From NCBI GenBank assembly GCA_903832205.1, contig CAILAH010000060.1:1-36007 (forward strand): a stretch of 36,007 bases of DNA, in the 5' to 3' direction. The DNA is from an uncultured Microcaldota archaeon (GTDB lineage Archaea > Micrarchaeota > Micrarchaeia > CAILAH01). A model generated the notes under the pieces. The model was not told the origin of the DNA and made no database searches. It worked only from the letters and a program-made list of their open reading frames with translations. The position numbers were made by a program, and so were the translations under genes. This document shows, piece after piece, positions 21,534 to 29,346 of the stretch (positions are counted from its first letter, which is position 1; the number at the start of each line of letters is the position of its first letter).

Positions 21534-22655
21534 TTATGGCAGGATTTCCCCGCTGGTGATTTTTTCCTTAACGTAATCACCGACGAACGTGAGCCTCTGC
21601 CCCTGGAGCGCATCCTGCTCAATCTTTTTCTTTGTCTTGAGAACGATATTGAGCTCATCTACCCACTGCTTGTGCTTTGAGATCCAGGGGTATGAGAGCA
21701 TTTCCTGCGCACGCTTTATGTCCACTTCCTTCGCGGTGATGGTGAGCTTCTTCAGGAAATCGTAGTGCTCAATGTCGCTCATTGTCACGCCGATGAATCT
21801 TGCTTCGGGCGTTGCAAGGCTCTTTGAGAGGTAGGCGAGGTTCATCGAGCCCGTCTTGATTGCCCAGTAGATGTACCATCCCCAGGCATCACAGTCCGTG
21901 AACACGTAGATGGGAATCTTTTTGTCGGCAAGCTTGCGGATCAGGCGGCGGGTTCCACGGGAAGCCTGGCCTTTCGGGGTAATGAGGATGCAGTTGTTCT
22001 TTTTCCAGAACTTGTCCTCGTTGAGCCTCTGCCACAAAGCATCCTTTTCAACCACGAGGACGTAGTCGGCATCGATGTCGACGAATTCCATGCCGTTGTC
22101 AACATCGCTCGGGATCATCCAGCCGGAACGGCCCTGCTTTGCCGCGTCGATTATGCTCTCATCGCCGCCGAACTTGTCCTTGATTGTCATGTTGCCTGCG
22201 ACCACTCCCTTTCGGTCTGTGGACAGGTTGAAGTCCTCACGCTTCAAATCGAGCGATGCCTCAAGGTCCTCAATGAGCGGGTTGGATTCGGACTGCTCGC
22301 TGAAGAGTTCTTCATCAACGTCCTCGCCGATGCTGAACTTCAACTGGTAGTAAAGGCCCCTTATTGAGGTGTGCAGCCCCTGCTCAAGGAATGACTTGAG
22401 CTTTGATGCGATTGCAACCGTCTGCATGAATTTCTTCGCCTGGGATACGTGCACGAAGGTGCGCGTCTCCTTTGACCCGCCAAGGTAGAGTGCGCCCGTG
22501 TCCGGGTCGGACTTGATGTTCGAGCGGGAGCGTACCGGGGTGAGGAAGGATGGCGACTCGCTCATGTTGATTTCCTGGACCATCTCCCTTCCCATGGTCA
22601 CGAGCTTGTCGTGCGCGACCGTTGTCTTTTCATCTGATTTCTTTTTTTCTGCCAT
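21534..22655 (-). CDS. top6A: DNA topoisomerase VI subunit A
   Basis: A 373-residue subunit that cuts both DNA strands. The winged-helix CAP domain holds SIRGLYYQLKF with catalytic Tyr103 (second Tyr of the pair). The Toprim domain has FTDCDAWGWYIYWAIKTGS near residues 252-270, binding Mg. Related to Spo11, it works with Top6B to relax and decatenate DNA by ATP-driven strand passage. ATG 22655 is chosen with TGTGATG as ribosome-binding site; ATG 22661 and 22688 are also in frame. It lies downstream of top6B, with two hairpins in the gap. Confidence 0.96.
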   Translation of the reverse strand: MAEKKKSDEKTTVAHDKLVTMGREMVQEINMSESPSFLTPVRSRSNIKSDPDTGALYLGGSKETRTFVHVSQAKKFMQTVAIASKLKSFLEQGLHTSIRGLYYQLKFSIGEDVDEELFSEQSESNPLIEDLEASLDLKREDFNLSTDRKGVVAGNMTIKDKFGGDESIIDAAKQGRSGWMIPSDVDNGMEFVDIDADYVLVVEKDALWQRLNEDKFWKKNNCILITPKGQASRGTRRLIRKLADKKIPIYVFTDCDAWGWYIYWAIKTGSMNLAYLSKSLATPEARFIGVTMSDIEHYDFLKKLTITAKEVDIKRAQEMLSYPWISKHKQWVDELNIVLKTKKKIEQDALQGQRLTFVGDYVKEKITSGEILP

Positions 22656-22684
22656 AAACATCACATCTAATTTTCTTTTCCAAG

Positions 22685-22736
22685 GCACGCTTTTGCAAAC
22701 GCAAAAGGTGCGCCTTTTGGCACAGCCAAAAGGGCG
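22685..22736 (-). other. two tandem stem-loops between top6B and top6A
   Basis: Stem 1 (22685-22711) pairs GCAC-g-CTTTTGC with GCAAAAG-GTGC around AAAC. Stem 2 (22711-22736) pairs CGCCTTTTGGC with GCCAAAAGG-g-GCG around ACA. Each has 11 bp and one bulged G. They lie in the top6B-top6A spacer of the mRNA, 30-80 bases before ATG 22655. They may control readthrough, stability or top6A translation. Confidence 0.5.
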
Positions 22737-22790
22737 TTTTCTTTGGAGAGCAGGGAACTGCGATCAGCTCCTGCGCACCGAAAGAAAAGC

Positions 22791-24509
22791 TTACATGTCT
22801 TCCTCGTCAAATTCAATCTTGCCGTCACTGTCACTGTCCGACTCGTTGCCCTCCTCTTCCATGAGCACACGCGTCTTTTTCTCTTTCTTGTCCTCCTCGG
22901 CCTCATCGGCCTTGAATTTGTCAAACACCAGGACAGTGAGCTTTTTCTCCAGGTCCTCCTTGTTGCCCGTGTTTGCAAGCATCGGGAGGTGTTCCGAAAG
23001 CAGCTGGATGTAGCGTATGATTGCCTTTCTCTTTGTCGCACGCGTCTCTTCGCGCACCTTTCCGGCAATGTACCTCTGCAGGTCGCGGGCAACGTCCATC
23101 ACCGCGAACTTAATCTCATCAACAACTTCTGGCTCGGATGCGATGGACTGCTTTCCTGCGCCCGTGTAGGGCACGAATGCCGAGAGTATGTTGACGAAGA
23201 CCGTAACGGGTATTGTATCGAAATCGGATATGCCGTATCTCTTCCACTCGATCCCCTTCACTGCCTTTGTTATGGCGCAGCCGCCCGCATCAAACAGCAG
23301 CGGCGAGCGGTTTGAGAATCTCATTATCTCCCCGCCCACAGAGCCCGCCTCCGTTCTTGCGCCGGATTTGCCGCCGTATGAGATGGCCGCCTCCACAATG
23401 AACGGGACGCCGCCCTTGTATACCTTTGGCGGGCGTGAGCGCACGGAGAGGTATTCGGGGCTAAGAAGGCTGCGGAGCGATATCTCAATCTGGTCATTGC
23501 CAATGGGGCGGAGCCCTTCTGCTGAAGGCGCAACCCATTTGACTTTTTTGAATCCCGCAACAAGCCTCCTGGCATCTTCCCAGGTTACGTCTTTGGGGCT
23601 CATGTCGAAATCAAACTGCGGAATCACGTTGCGCAGCTCATCAACCTTTGATGATGTGACGCGTACGAGCTCGGTCGTCATGAATGAGCTGACCTTGCGT
23701 GCGGGCGATATGCGCATAAGCTCGTAAAGCGTGTGGCTCTCAAGTCCGAGCGGGTGCGGCTGCACTTCATGCGGCCTTTCCGGTAGGCTTTCCGAAACCC
23801 TCGGGAATCTTACTTTTCTCCCTTCCGGGTCGATGAATGAAATTTCCGCGTGCGGGTTTGCGATTGCGGTCCTCTTCAGATATTCGAGCGGGCTGTACTC
23901 GCTGCGGTCATACTTGACGTCGGCGAACTCCGCCATCACTTCCACACCGCGGAACTCGCCCTCGTACTCCTGCACGTCCGAGACATTGGGCATGTTGGTC
24001 TTTATGTTCACCGAGACGTTGCACTCGTAGACCTTCCCGTTGCCCGTTGACGACCTAATGTGAATTGGCTTGCCTGATGTGAGCTGCGCGAACATTGTGC
24101 ACCCAGTGGCGCCGATTCCCTGCTGCCCCCTCTGCTGCATGTACCTGTGGAATTTTGTTCCCGAGAGCATCATTCCAAGGGCCCTGCCTATGTGGTCCAG
24201 CGGAATGCCCGGGCCATTGTCCGCCACCTTCACCAAATAGTGCTCTTCCTGCACCGAAGTGATTTTCACGGTAATGTCAGGGAGTATTCCCGCCTCCTCA
24301 CAGGCGTCCAGCCCATTTGTAACGTACTCGTGAATGACAGTTGTAAGCGAGCGCACCTTTCCTGAAAATCCGAGCATCTGCTTGTTCTTCGTAAAGAACT
24401 CGGCTACGGAATGCTCCTTGAACTCCTCAAAGATCTCTTCCGCGCTTTTTGGCTCCACTTCCTTGCCGTTTTCAACTCCCTTATCTGGGTTTTTTTCCTT
24501 TGTAGCCAT
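22791..24509 (-). CDS. top6B: DNA topoisomerase VI subunit B
   Basis: A 572-residue GHKL ATPase subunit. Bergerat-fold motifs are HEYVTNGLDACEEAG (N65), DNGPGIP (D97) and QQRGQQGIGATGC (G-loop residues 127-137). A helix-two-turn-helix and transducer domain follow (ending near YIAGKVREETRATKRKA). The last 60 residues are acidic and probably flexible (EEEGNESDSDSDGK). It dimerises on ATP and drives DNA capture by Top6A. ATG 24509 follows GGTGAG; a GTG at 24515 would add two residues. It sits between the KH gene and top6A, a common archaeal order. Confidence 0.96.
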   Translation of the reverse strand: MATKEKNPDKGVENGKEVEPKSAEEIFEEFKEHSVAEFFTKNKQMLGFSGKVRSLTTVIHEYVTNGLDACEEAGILPDITVKITSVQEEHYLVKVADNGPGIPLDHIGRALGMMLSGTKFHRYMQQRGQQGIGATGCTMFAQLTSGKPIHIRSSTGNGKVYECNVSVNIKTNMPNVSDVQEYEGEFRGVEVMAEFADVKYDRSEYSPLEYLKRTAIANPHAEISFIDPEGRKVRFPRVSESLPERPHEVQPHPLGLESHTLYELMRISPARKVSSFMTTELVRVTSSKVDELRNVIPQFDFDMSPKDVTWEDARRLVAGFKKVKWVAPSAEGLRPIGNDQIEISLRSLLSPEYLSVRSRPPKVYKGGVPFIVEAAISYGGKSGARTEAGSVGGEIMRFSNRSPLLFDAGGCAITKAVKGIEWKRYGISDFDTIPVTVFVNILSAFVPYTGAGKQSIASEPEVVDEIKFAVMDVARDLQRYIAGKVREETRATKRKAIIRYIQLLSEHLPMLANTGNKEDLEKKLTVLVFDKFKADEAEEDKKEKKTRVLMEEEGNESDSDSDGKIEFDEEDM

Positions 24510-24606
24510 CTCCACTCACCTTATTTTTTCAAAACTTATTCGTCGGTTTCATTGCTTCATCCGTCTCATTTTCGCTTTCGCTTCTGCAACTTCATCCTTC
24601 CCACTA

Positions 24607-25134
24607 TTATCTCCAAAGCTTCATCTTCTCCTCTTTGATTTTTCTCCTGCCCGCTTCCAGCAGGCGATAGACCTTCCTGTGCTCTGCGCCGCGCACAATG
24701 GATTCAATCGCCTCGGATGCGAGGTGGACGCCCTCAAGGGTCCCGATTACGTAAATCTTGTCATCCTTTATCGTCATGCTCACTTCGGTTATCTGCTCTA
24801 TTATCAACTTTGTCTTGCCATCGGTGCCTATGATGCGCGCCATTATCCTGTGTATGTCCCTCTCCCTATCGTTTGTTATGTCGCTCAGGTCCACGATCTT
24901 GAGTATGTACTCCTCTGAAAACAGCCTCAAGGCCTCCCTGTAATTCACGCCACCTATGCCGAGCGCGGTCAGCACGTCTTTTGCCTTCAGCTCAACGAAT
25001 GCATCATCGGACTCAAACTCAACTGTAAGGTCTTTGGGATTGAATTCCAGCTTCAGCCCCCTTTTTCTAAACTCCGTCATAACAGCAGTGCTAAACCGCT
25101 TCAAATTTCTCTTTTCAATACCGACAATTTGCAT
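24607..25134 (-). CDS. KH-domain rRNA-processing protein, Dim2/Pno1-like
   Basis: A 175-residue protein with two KH-like units. The first is near residues 20-90; the second carries 'IHRIMARIIGTDGKTKLIIEQITEVSM', the RNA-binding GxDG loop of the Krr1/Pno1 family. Archaeal and eukaryotic Dim2/Pno1 bind the 3' end of small-subunit rRNA during ribosome maturation. In many archaea it lies by rio1 and aIF1A; these are not in the window, but its place before top6B-top6A is typical. ATTTATAAGC is about 29 bp before ATG 25134. Confidence 0.88.
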   Translation of the reverse strand: MQIVGIEKRNLKRFSTAVMTEFRKRGLKLEFNPKDLTVEFESDDAFVELKAKDVLTALGIGGVNYREALRLFSEEYILKIVDLSDITNDRERDIHRIMARIIGTDGKTKLIIEQITEVSMTIKDDKIYVIGTLEGVHLASEAIESIVRGAEHRKVYRLLEAGRRKIKEEKMKLWR

Positions 25135-25249
25135 TAGTTAGTTTGAGGAATTGAAGCTTATAAATACTCTTGGAAGGGGGGTTATACCTATCCGCTTTGC
25201 CAGGCTAAACGTGCAAAAAAGAGAGGCTCTGTGGCGTAAAATGTGCAGA

Positions 25250-25858
25250 TTATGATGATAAATTGGATTCAGACGGGAAAGGTTTTTTGCCTGAATTTTC
25301 GATTGTTTTTATGCGCTCGTAAAGCTGTCTCCAGGATTCGACTCTCTGTGCGAAATCATTCGGAATAATGAGATGCTTATTGTATCCCCAAGTAAACAAA
25401 TAGAGATTCTTAACAACATTCGCAAGAGGCTCCAACTTGTCCAAATCATCATCGGCGTAAACATCAAATCCTTTGCAGGCATCTGATTTGCTCACGCCAA
25501 CTCCAACACCTGTCGCAGGGATGAATATCCCCTGTGAATGCATCCATTCAATTGCCATCAGTGTTGAGCTCGTGGTTCTCGAAGTGACAACTTCAAGTGC
25601 GTGCCCGTCGCTTTTTAGTCTATTGATGTATTCTATTGCCCCTTCAACGGGTCTCATCTGCCTGTTTATTTCTGCGTTATTATAGACGATGCCCTGCAAT
25701 TCCTTGTATTGTGCGGCCGTGAGCAGATTCTCCCTTACCAGGATTTCTTTCAAGAATTTTTCAGGTGCGATTTTCTTACCAAAAAATTCCTTTGCAACGC
25801 GCTCTTTTGAGTGTGCACAATCACTAATCAGCCCATCAAAATCTAGTCCGATTCTCAT
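25250..25858 (-). CDS. HAD-superfamily hydrolase, 5'-nucleotidase-like
   Basis: A 202-residue HAD phosphatase. Motif I is RIGLDFDGLISD with the nucleophile and acid Asp pair (DFDG). Motif II is LEVVTSRTTSS, the conserved Lys lies in VSKSDACKGF, and motif IV is YADDDLDKLEPLA. It resembles 5'-nucleotidases of the NT5C type or similar small-cap HADs. The substrate is unknown. TTTATATAC upstream fits a TATA box for ATG 25858. Confidence 0.85.
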   Translation of the reverse strand: MRIGLDFDGLISDCAHSKERVAKEFFGKKIAPEKFLKEILVRENLLTAAQYKELQGIVYNNAEINRQMRPVEGAIEYINRLKSDGHALEVVTSRTTSSTLMAIEWMHSQGIFIPATGVGVGVSKSDACKGFDVYADDDLDKLEPLANVVKNLYLFTWGYNKHLIIPNDFAQRVESWRQLYERIKTIENSGKKPFPSESNLSS

Positions 25859-25980
25859 ACAATATTTGTGTGTTTACTCGTATATAAACGTTGTCATAAA
25901 TATATCCGAAAAGAATGCGATTCCGAAGCGGTAAAATGTGCCGCCAATTCCGGTTCAGACGTGTGTGCCACCTGCTATTG

Positions 25981-26529
25981 TTATTGTGTTTTTCCCGTTT
26001 GTTTGTCAAGGGTTTCCATCTCACTTACCCGTTTCCTGCTCATGTAATTGAATATGGGAATGAATACGAGCCTGTCGAGCACCTGCTGGATGGTTACTGC
26101 TGCGAAATTTGATGCGCCAAATGCGACTGCGGCCGCCGTGCCTGACCAGCTCACAACCCATGTTATGGCCTGTGCGATGAATGTGCTTCCTGCCATCTTC
26201 AGCATGTCGTTGAAGAGCTTGCCGGGATTTTTCTTGTAGACGTCCCTGTGGAAGAGCCACCAGCAGGCGCAGATGGAGGTCAGGCCGCCGAAGTAAGCCG
26301 AAATCCCCGCCACCCAGGTGGCTGCGGAGGACCTGTCCATGCCGGATTTTTCCGCAATGTGCGAGGAAACGTATGCGGCGGTTGTTGCGGTGACAGTCCC
26401 CACAATGTAGGAGCCGTTGAGCTTTACCCACTCCTTCTTATTTTCGTAAATGTTTTTCATGCGCGCAAAGCTCCTGCTGCGTTTCTTTTGAATCCGGGGG
26501 CTTTGCTCCATTTGCCTGGTGATTGCCAT
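25981..26529 (-). CDS. membrane protein of an unrecognised two-gene operon
   Basis: A 182-residue protein. A basic N-terminus (SPRIQKKRSRSFARMKNIYENKK) is followed by about four hydrophobic segments: WVKLNGSYIVGTVTATTAAYVS, 'AATWVAGISAYFGGLTSICACW', MAGSTFIAQAITWVVSW and 'AAVAFGASNFAAVTIQQVL'. It ends in a basic cytoplasmic tail. It is 23 bp downstream of the 26553-27362 gene and shares an almost identical leader (CGGTG-AAA-CAAATGGC), so they form one operon. No family recognised. Confidence 0.75.
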   Translation of the reverse strand: MAITRQMEQSPRIQKKRSRSFARMKNIYENKKEWVKLNGSYIVGTVTATTAAYVSSHIAEKSGMDRSSAATWVAGISAYFGGLTSICACWWLFHRDVYKKNPGKLFNDMLKMAGSTFIAQAITWVVSWSGTAAAVAFGASNFAAVTIQQVLDRLVFIPIFNYMSRKRVSEMETLDKQTGKTQ

Positions 26530-26552
26530 TTGTTTTGCACCGATTATTTACA

Positions 26553-27362
26553 TTATGCGTATTCTACGCCACTCACCCCAAAAGCCGAAGCGGGCAGGTA
26601 GGAGCTGACGATGCCCCTCGGCTCGCAAAGGTTGCCGTAACCGCGGGCCAGAGGCCTAACACCAACCCCATCTATCCTGAAAATCCAGCGCGTTTCATCG
26701 TCCGGCAATTGCTCCAGGAGCTGGGCATCAACCTGCAATGGAACTCTTGTTTCCCTGTCTACCTTGCCTCCTGCTCCTGATTCCTGTATAATGCCATTTA
26801 AGACAATGACTGTTTTTGGAATTACGACCATCTTTCCATTCTCCTTTTTTACTTCCGCGGGGTCGATAAACAGGCCCACACCTTTCACTCCTATTGCTTC
26901 TGCTGGAATGTAATTCGCCGGAACAATCCAAGTTGTTTCTGAATCCACAATGTCTCTTCCTACAACGAACGTTCCATCTATTTCTGGATATGCAATTATC
27001 TCACGGACCCATGCACCATAGTAGCCCTTTTTGTCCAGCTTTTTCCATTTGTCTGAGCCGACTAAATAATCATCATGCAATACGTTTGAGGGAAGGCGAA
27101 GGCCTTGTGCAGCTACAAGTTTTGCTGCTTCAAGATAGCCGGCGTGTGCTAGTTTGCTGCCATTAGTTCCCCTGATTAGCTTGATTTTCTTACCTAAATC
27201 GTTTGCTAAATATATGGATGAAGGTTGGATTGTCCTTACCGGTTCGGGAGCGGGCTTCTCCTCTTTGAACGGCTTGCTAAGGTCAACATTTCGAATGTCT
27301 GTGCCGAATAGGCCATCCTTAGCAATCGCGTCAAGTATTGGGTCCTTTTGTTTTTGAGCCAT
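26553..27362 (-). CDS. conserved-looking cytoplasmic protein of unknown function
   Basis: A 269-residue soluble protein with no signal peptide. Residues 1-45 are charged and possibly flexible (EEKPAPEPVRTIQ). The middle has alternating strands (GYYGAWVREIIAYPEIDGTFV, 'DIVDSETTWIVPANYIP') and two Val/Ile-rich segments. The end contains a Gly-rich motif (GVRPLARGYGNLCEPRG). I cannot match it to a known family. ATG 27362 has a GGTGA site before it; a GTG at 27371 would add three residues. It forms an operon with the following membrane protein gene. Confidence 0.7.
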   Translation of the reverse strand: MAQKQKDPILDAIAKDGLFGTDIRNVDLSKPFKEEKPAPEPVRTIQPSSIYLANDLGKKIKLIRGTNGSKLAHAGYLEAAKLVAAQGLRLPSNVLHDDYLVGSDKWKKLDKKGYYGAWVREIIAYPEIDGTFVVGRDIVDSETTWIVPANYIPAEAIGVKGVGLFIDPAEVKKENGKMVVIPKTVIVLNGIIQESGAGGKVDRETRVPLQVDAQLLEQLPDDETRWIFRIDGVGVRPLARGYGNLCEPRGIVSSYLPASAFGVSGVEYA

Positions 27363-27432
27363 TTGTTTCACCGATGCCCCAGCTAATGATGCATAGATAT
27401 TGTTAGGATTCCTTGCGTAATATACGTGTTGC

Positions 27433-27444
27433 CATTGTACAATG
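27433..27444. promoter_or_regulatory. 12-bp perfect palindrome before the unknown operon
   Basis: CATTGTACAATG is its own reverse complement. It lies 71 bp before ATG 27362, in the gap between this leftward operon and the rightward toxin-antitoxin operon, a likely place for an operator. Confidence 0.35.
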
Positions 27445-27498
27445 TGCCCGTTTGCAGAGATTGAAATTAAATGAATGCTGTCTCAGTGCCGAAACGTA

Positions 27499-27526
27499 TA
27501 TATAGTTTGCATATAATAACTATATA
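27499..27526. promoter_or_regulatory. inverted repeat before the antitoxin gene
   Basis: TATATAGTT (27499-27507) and AACTATATA (27518-27526) form perfect 9-bp arms with a 10-bp spacer just before ATG 27536. The element includes the likely TATA box, so a bound antitoxin would block transcription. AACTATATAAG also occurs before the other RelE locus. Confidence 0.5.
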
Positions 27527-27535
27527 AGTGATTAT

Positions 27536-27778
27536 ATGAGTTTCACAACAATACAGATAAACTCTACAACCAGGGAACGACTCACAAAGCTCAAAAGAAG
27601 GGGAAGGGAAACCTACGATGAGCTGCTCAACAATCTAATGGATCTTGTCCCGGCCGGAGACAAAGAGGGGGAATATACGGATGAATTCAAGGCCTCAATT
27701 GTCAAAGGGCGCCTTGACATAAAACACGGCAGGACTTATACGCTTGAAGAGGCGAAGAAAAGATTGGGGATTAATTAG
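27536..27778 (+). CDS. antitoxin, ribbon-helix-helix type
   Basis: An 80-residue protein. The N-terminal strand SFTTIQINSTTRERLTKLKRRGRETYDELL is the layout of a ribbon-helix-helix DNA-binding domain. The C-terminal part is acidic then ends with 'HGRTYTLEEAKKRLGIN', the toxin-binding segment common to RelB/VapB-like antitoxins. It should bind its own promoter through the inverted repeat at 27499-27526. The RelE toxin follows after 53 bp. Confidence 0.8.
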   Translation: MSFTTIQINSTTRERLTKLKRRGRETYDELLNNLMDLVPAGDKEGEYTDEFKASIVKGRLDIKHGRTYTLEEAKKRLGIN

Positions 27779-27831
27779 CGGCAACATACTGGAGACAGGA
27801 ATATAAACCGGTCAAGTGCATGTGATATTAT

Positions 27832-28101
27832 ATGGCTTTCAGGATTATACTCTCAGAGGAAATGCTCCTTGAGCTGGAGAAGCTTGATAATAAGGCTGCA
27901 AAACGGATTTTGGACAGGCTGGAGCATGCAAGCGAGAACCCAATGCACTTCTTCCAGAGGCTTGTTGGCAGGGAGGACTACAGGTTAAGAATCGGCGATT
28001 ACAGGATTATAGCGAGAATAATACAGGATGAGAAGATGATTTTTGTTGACACAATAGGCCACAGGAAAAATGTGTATAAAAGAATGGACAAGAAATTCTG
28101 A
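27832..28101 (+). CDS. relE: RelE-type mRNA-cutting toxin
   Basis: An 89-residue RelE protein: MAFRIILSEEMLLELEKLD and then the typical core 'REDYRLRIGDYRIIARIIQ' and IGHRKNVYKRM with the basic and His/Tyr residues used to cut mRNA in the ribosomal A site. It normally stays bound to the antitoxin. Unlike most toxin-antitoxin operons it has its own TATA-like element, AATATAAAC near 27800-27808, about 28 bp before ATG 27832, as well as a GTGAT site. Expression of the toxin without the antitoxin is therefore possible. Confidence 0.88.
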   Translation: MAFRIILSEEMLLELEKLDNKAAKRILDRLEHASENPMHFFQRLVGREDYRLRIGDYRIIARIIQDEKMIFVDTIGHRKNVYKRMDKKF

Positions 28102-28151
28102 GGACCTTTTTTTATGCGACTTATGTGGCCGGAACTTCCTTGAAATCGGAA

Positions 28152-28163
28152 TTTTAATATAAA
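28152..28163 (+). promoter_or_regulatory. upstream TATA-like element for the modular protein gene
   Basis: TTTTAATATAAAT lies inside an inverted repeat (GGAATT ... AATTCC). It could give a transcript with a leader of about 48 bases, containing the G10 tract. The second TATA box at 28194-28200 would give a very short leader. Confidence 0.35.
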
Positions 28164-28193
28164 TCCGGTGATAATTCCACCAAATAAGAAAGG

Positions 28194-28210
28194 CTTATAA
28201 GGGGGGGGGG
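28194..28210 (+). promoter_or_regulatory. TATA box followed directly by a ten-G tract
   Basis: CTTATAA (28194-28200) is followed at once by ten G's (28201-28210), then AAATAGTAAT and a GGTGAT ribosome-binding site before ATG 28231. A tract of this length slips easily during copying. Changes would alter the distance between TATA and the start site or the leader, so expression of the downstream gene could switch between cells. Confidence 0.65.
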
Positions 28211-28230
28211 AAATAGTAATTGGTGATAAT

Positions 28231-29274
28231 ATGCCTGGAACAGCATATAAAGAAAAAGAAATGCACAAGTTTACCCCGAAGAGGGTCGAGAAGCTCAAGG
28301 ACATGACTGTTGAAGAAGCAATCGAACAAAACAGGAAACTATTGCTAAAAAGCACTAAGAATGAAGTGCTGGTAAAACCAGAAATACTCAAGAAAATCCC
28401 GCCGCTGAACATTAACTTCGCCACTTTGGAGTATCCGATAGATGTAAAGCCTATGGCAATTATCCAGATTAATCAGGGAGAAAAGCACCTGCTTTATGAA
28501 GGTTCAGAGATAGAACTGAAAGATGGAGGTAAAATTGCCTGCGTTGGTGTAATGCCTGGATATACGCTTAACTCATCGGTCGCAATGTTTGAAGTCACAA
28601 AACCTGGTTACCAGGGCAAAGAAAGAATTCTTTTAAGTAACCAAGACGGTGAATACAACTCTCTTGGATATAATATCGCCCTTAAGGATCTTACCCTGCC
28701 ACAAAGCAAGGGAAAAACCACAAGTATGTATGTAGAAATGGTAAACCGCAACGATGAGGTTATTGATGCGTTCGTCCTAAAGCCGGGAGAGTCAAAAATG
28801 AGCAACGGATACGAGATATATTCAGGAAAACAATACGCCGGATATACTCTTAGAGACAACAGTGCTGAAATAACTGCGCTTATTGCACCGGGCAAAAGTG
28901 CTGCTTATGGCACAATCAATATAGGGGAAGCACTGGACTTGGGTGATGTTAGGGTTAGACTTGCAGATCTAGAAGCGCCTTCCTCATCAAAACAGGCCAA
29001 TTTGGAATTTGTAAAAACCACCGGATCCGTCTACCACGGCTTTATCGGAGAAAATCAGAGCGGCCTTGCATTGGTTGAAGGAATTGAAAGCACCCCAATC
29101 ACGAATGGGTTTGAAGTTAAAATAGGAAAAGCGTTTGGTGGCTATACCTTGGCTAAGAAAGCTGTTTTTGACATTGAGGTGGGGGGCAGCAAAGTCTCCG
29201 AACTTCACATTGGAGAAGAAGCAACAATAAACGGGATGAAAGTCAGGTTCAAGGATATTGCTTTCGTACCTTAA
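28231..29274 (+). CDS. modular GYTL-repeat protein, without signal peptide
   Basis: A 347-residue protein. Residues 1-65 are charged and helical. Three modules of about 95-100 residues follow, each ending in a GYTL motif: residues 110, 204 and 304. Units have the style 'INIGEALDLGDVRVRLADLE', ending in GKAFGGYTLAKKAVFDIEV. A last half unit ends 'LHIGEEATINGMKVRFKDI'. The same modules occur in the lipoprotein at 32018-33739 and resemble the small beta domains of archaeal S-layer proteins. Unlike that protein, this one has neither signal peptide nor membrane helix, so its location is unclear. GGTGAT precedes ATG 28231. A ten-G tract lies in the promoter. Confidence 0.8.
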   Translation: MPGTAYKEKEMHKFTPKRVEKLKDMTVEEAIEQNRKLLLKSTKNEVLVKPEILKKIPPLNINFATLEYPIDVKPMAIIQINQGEKHLLYEGSEIELKDGGKIACVGVMPGYTLNSSVAMFEVTKPGYQGKERILLSNQDGEYNSLGYNIALKDLTLPQSKGKTTSMYVEMVNRNDEVIDAFVLKPGESKMSNGYEIYSGKQYAGYTLRDNSAEITALIAPGKSAAYGTINIGEALDLGDVRVRLADLEAPSSSKQANLEFVKTTGSVYHGFIGENQSGLALVEGIESTPITNGFEVKIGKAFGGYTLAKKAVFDIEVGGSKVSELHIGEEATINGMKVRFKDIAFVP

Positions 29275-29278
29275 GAGA

Positions 29279-29304
29279 ATCCTTTTCTTTTTTTCTTTAT
29301 TTTC
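29279..29304 (+). terminator. T-rich transcript end after the modular protein gene
   Basis: After the stop codon at 29272-29274 comes a run of T with few other bases (CCTTTTCTTTTTTTCTTTATTTTC). Archaeal RNA polymerase stops at such tracts. No hairpin is needed and none is seen. Confidence 0.55.
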
Positions 29305-29346
29305 AAATCTGTTCCTGAGGAAAATTATAGAATTAAAAAGAAAAAA

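Noticed and set aside
22685-22736. Insertion-sequence ends or a MITE
   Set aside because: The paired elements are short stem-loops without outer target duplications or transposase; they are better read as RNA structure.
22667-23092. 141-residue Arg-rich minus-strand ORF at the end of top6B
   Set aside because: It is an alternate frame of top6B running into the hairpin region; Arg/Ser-rich composition and no start signals.
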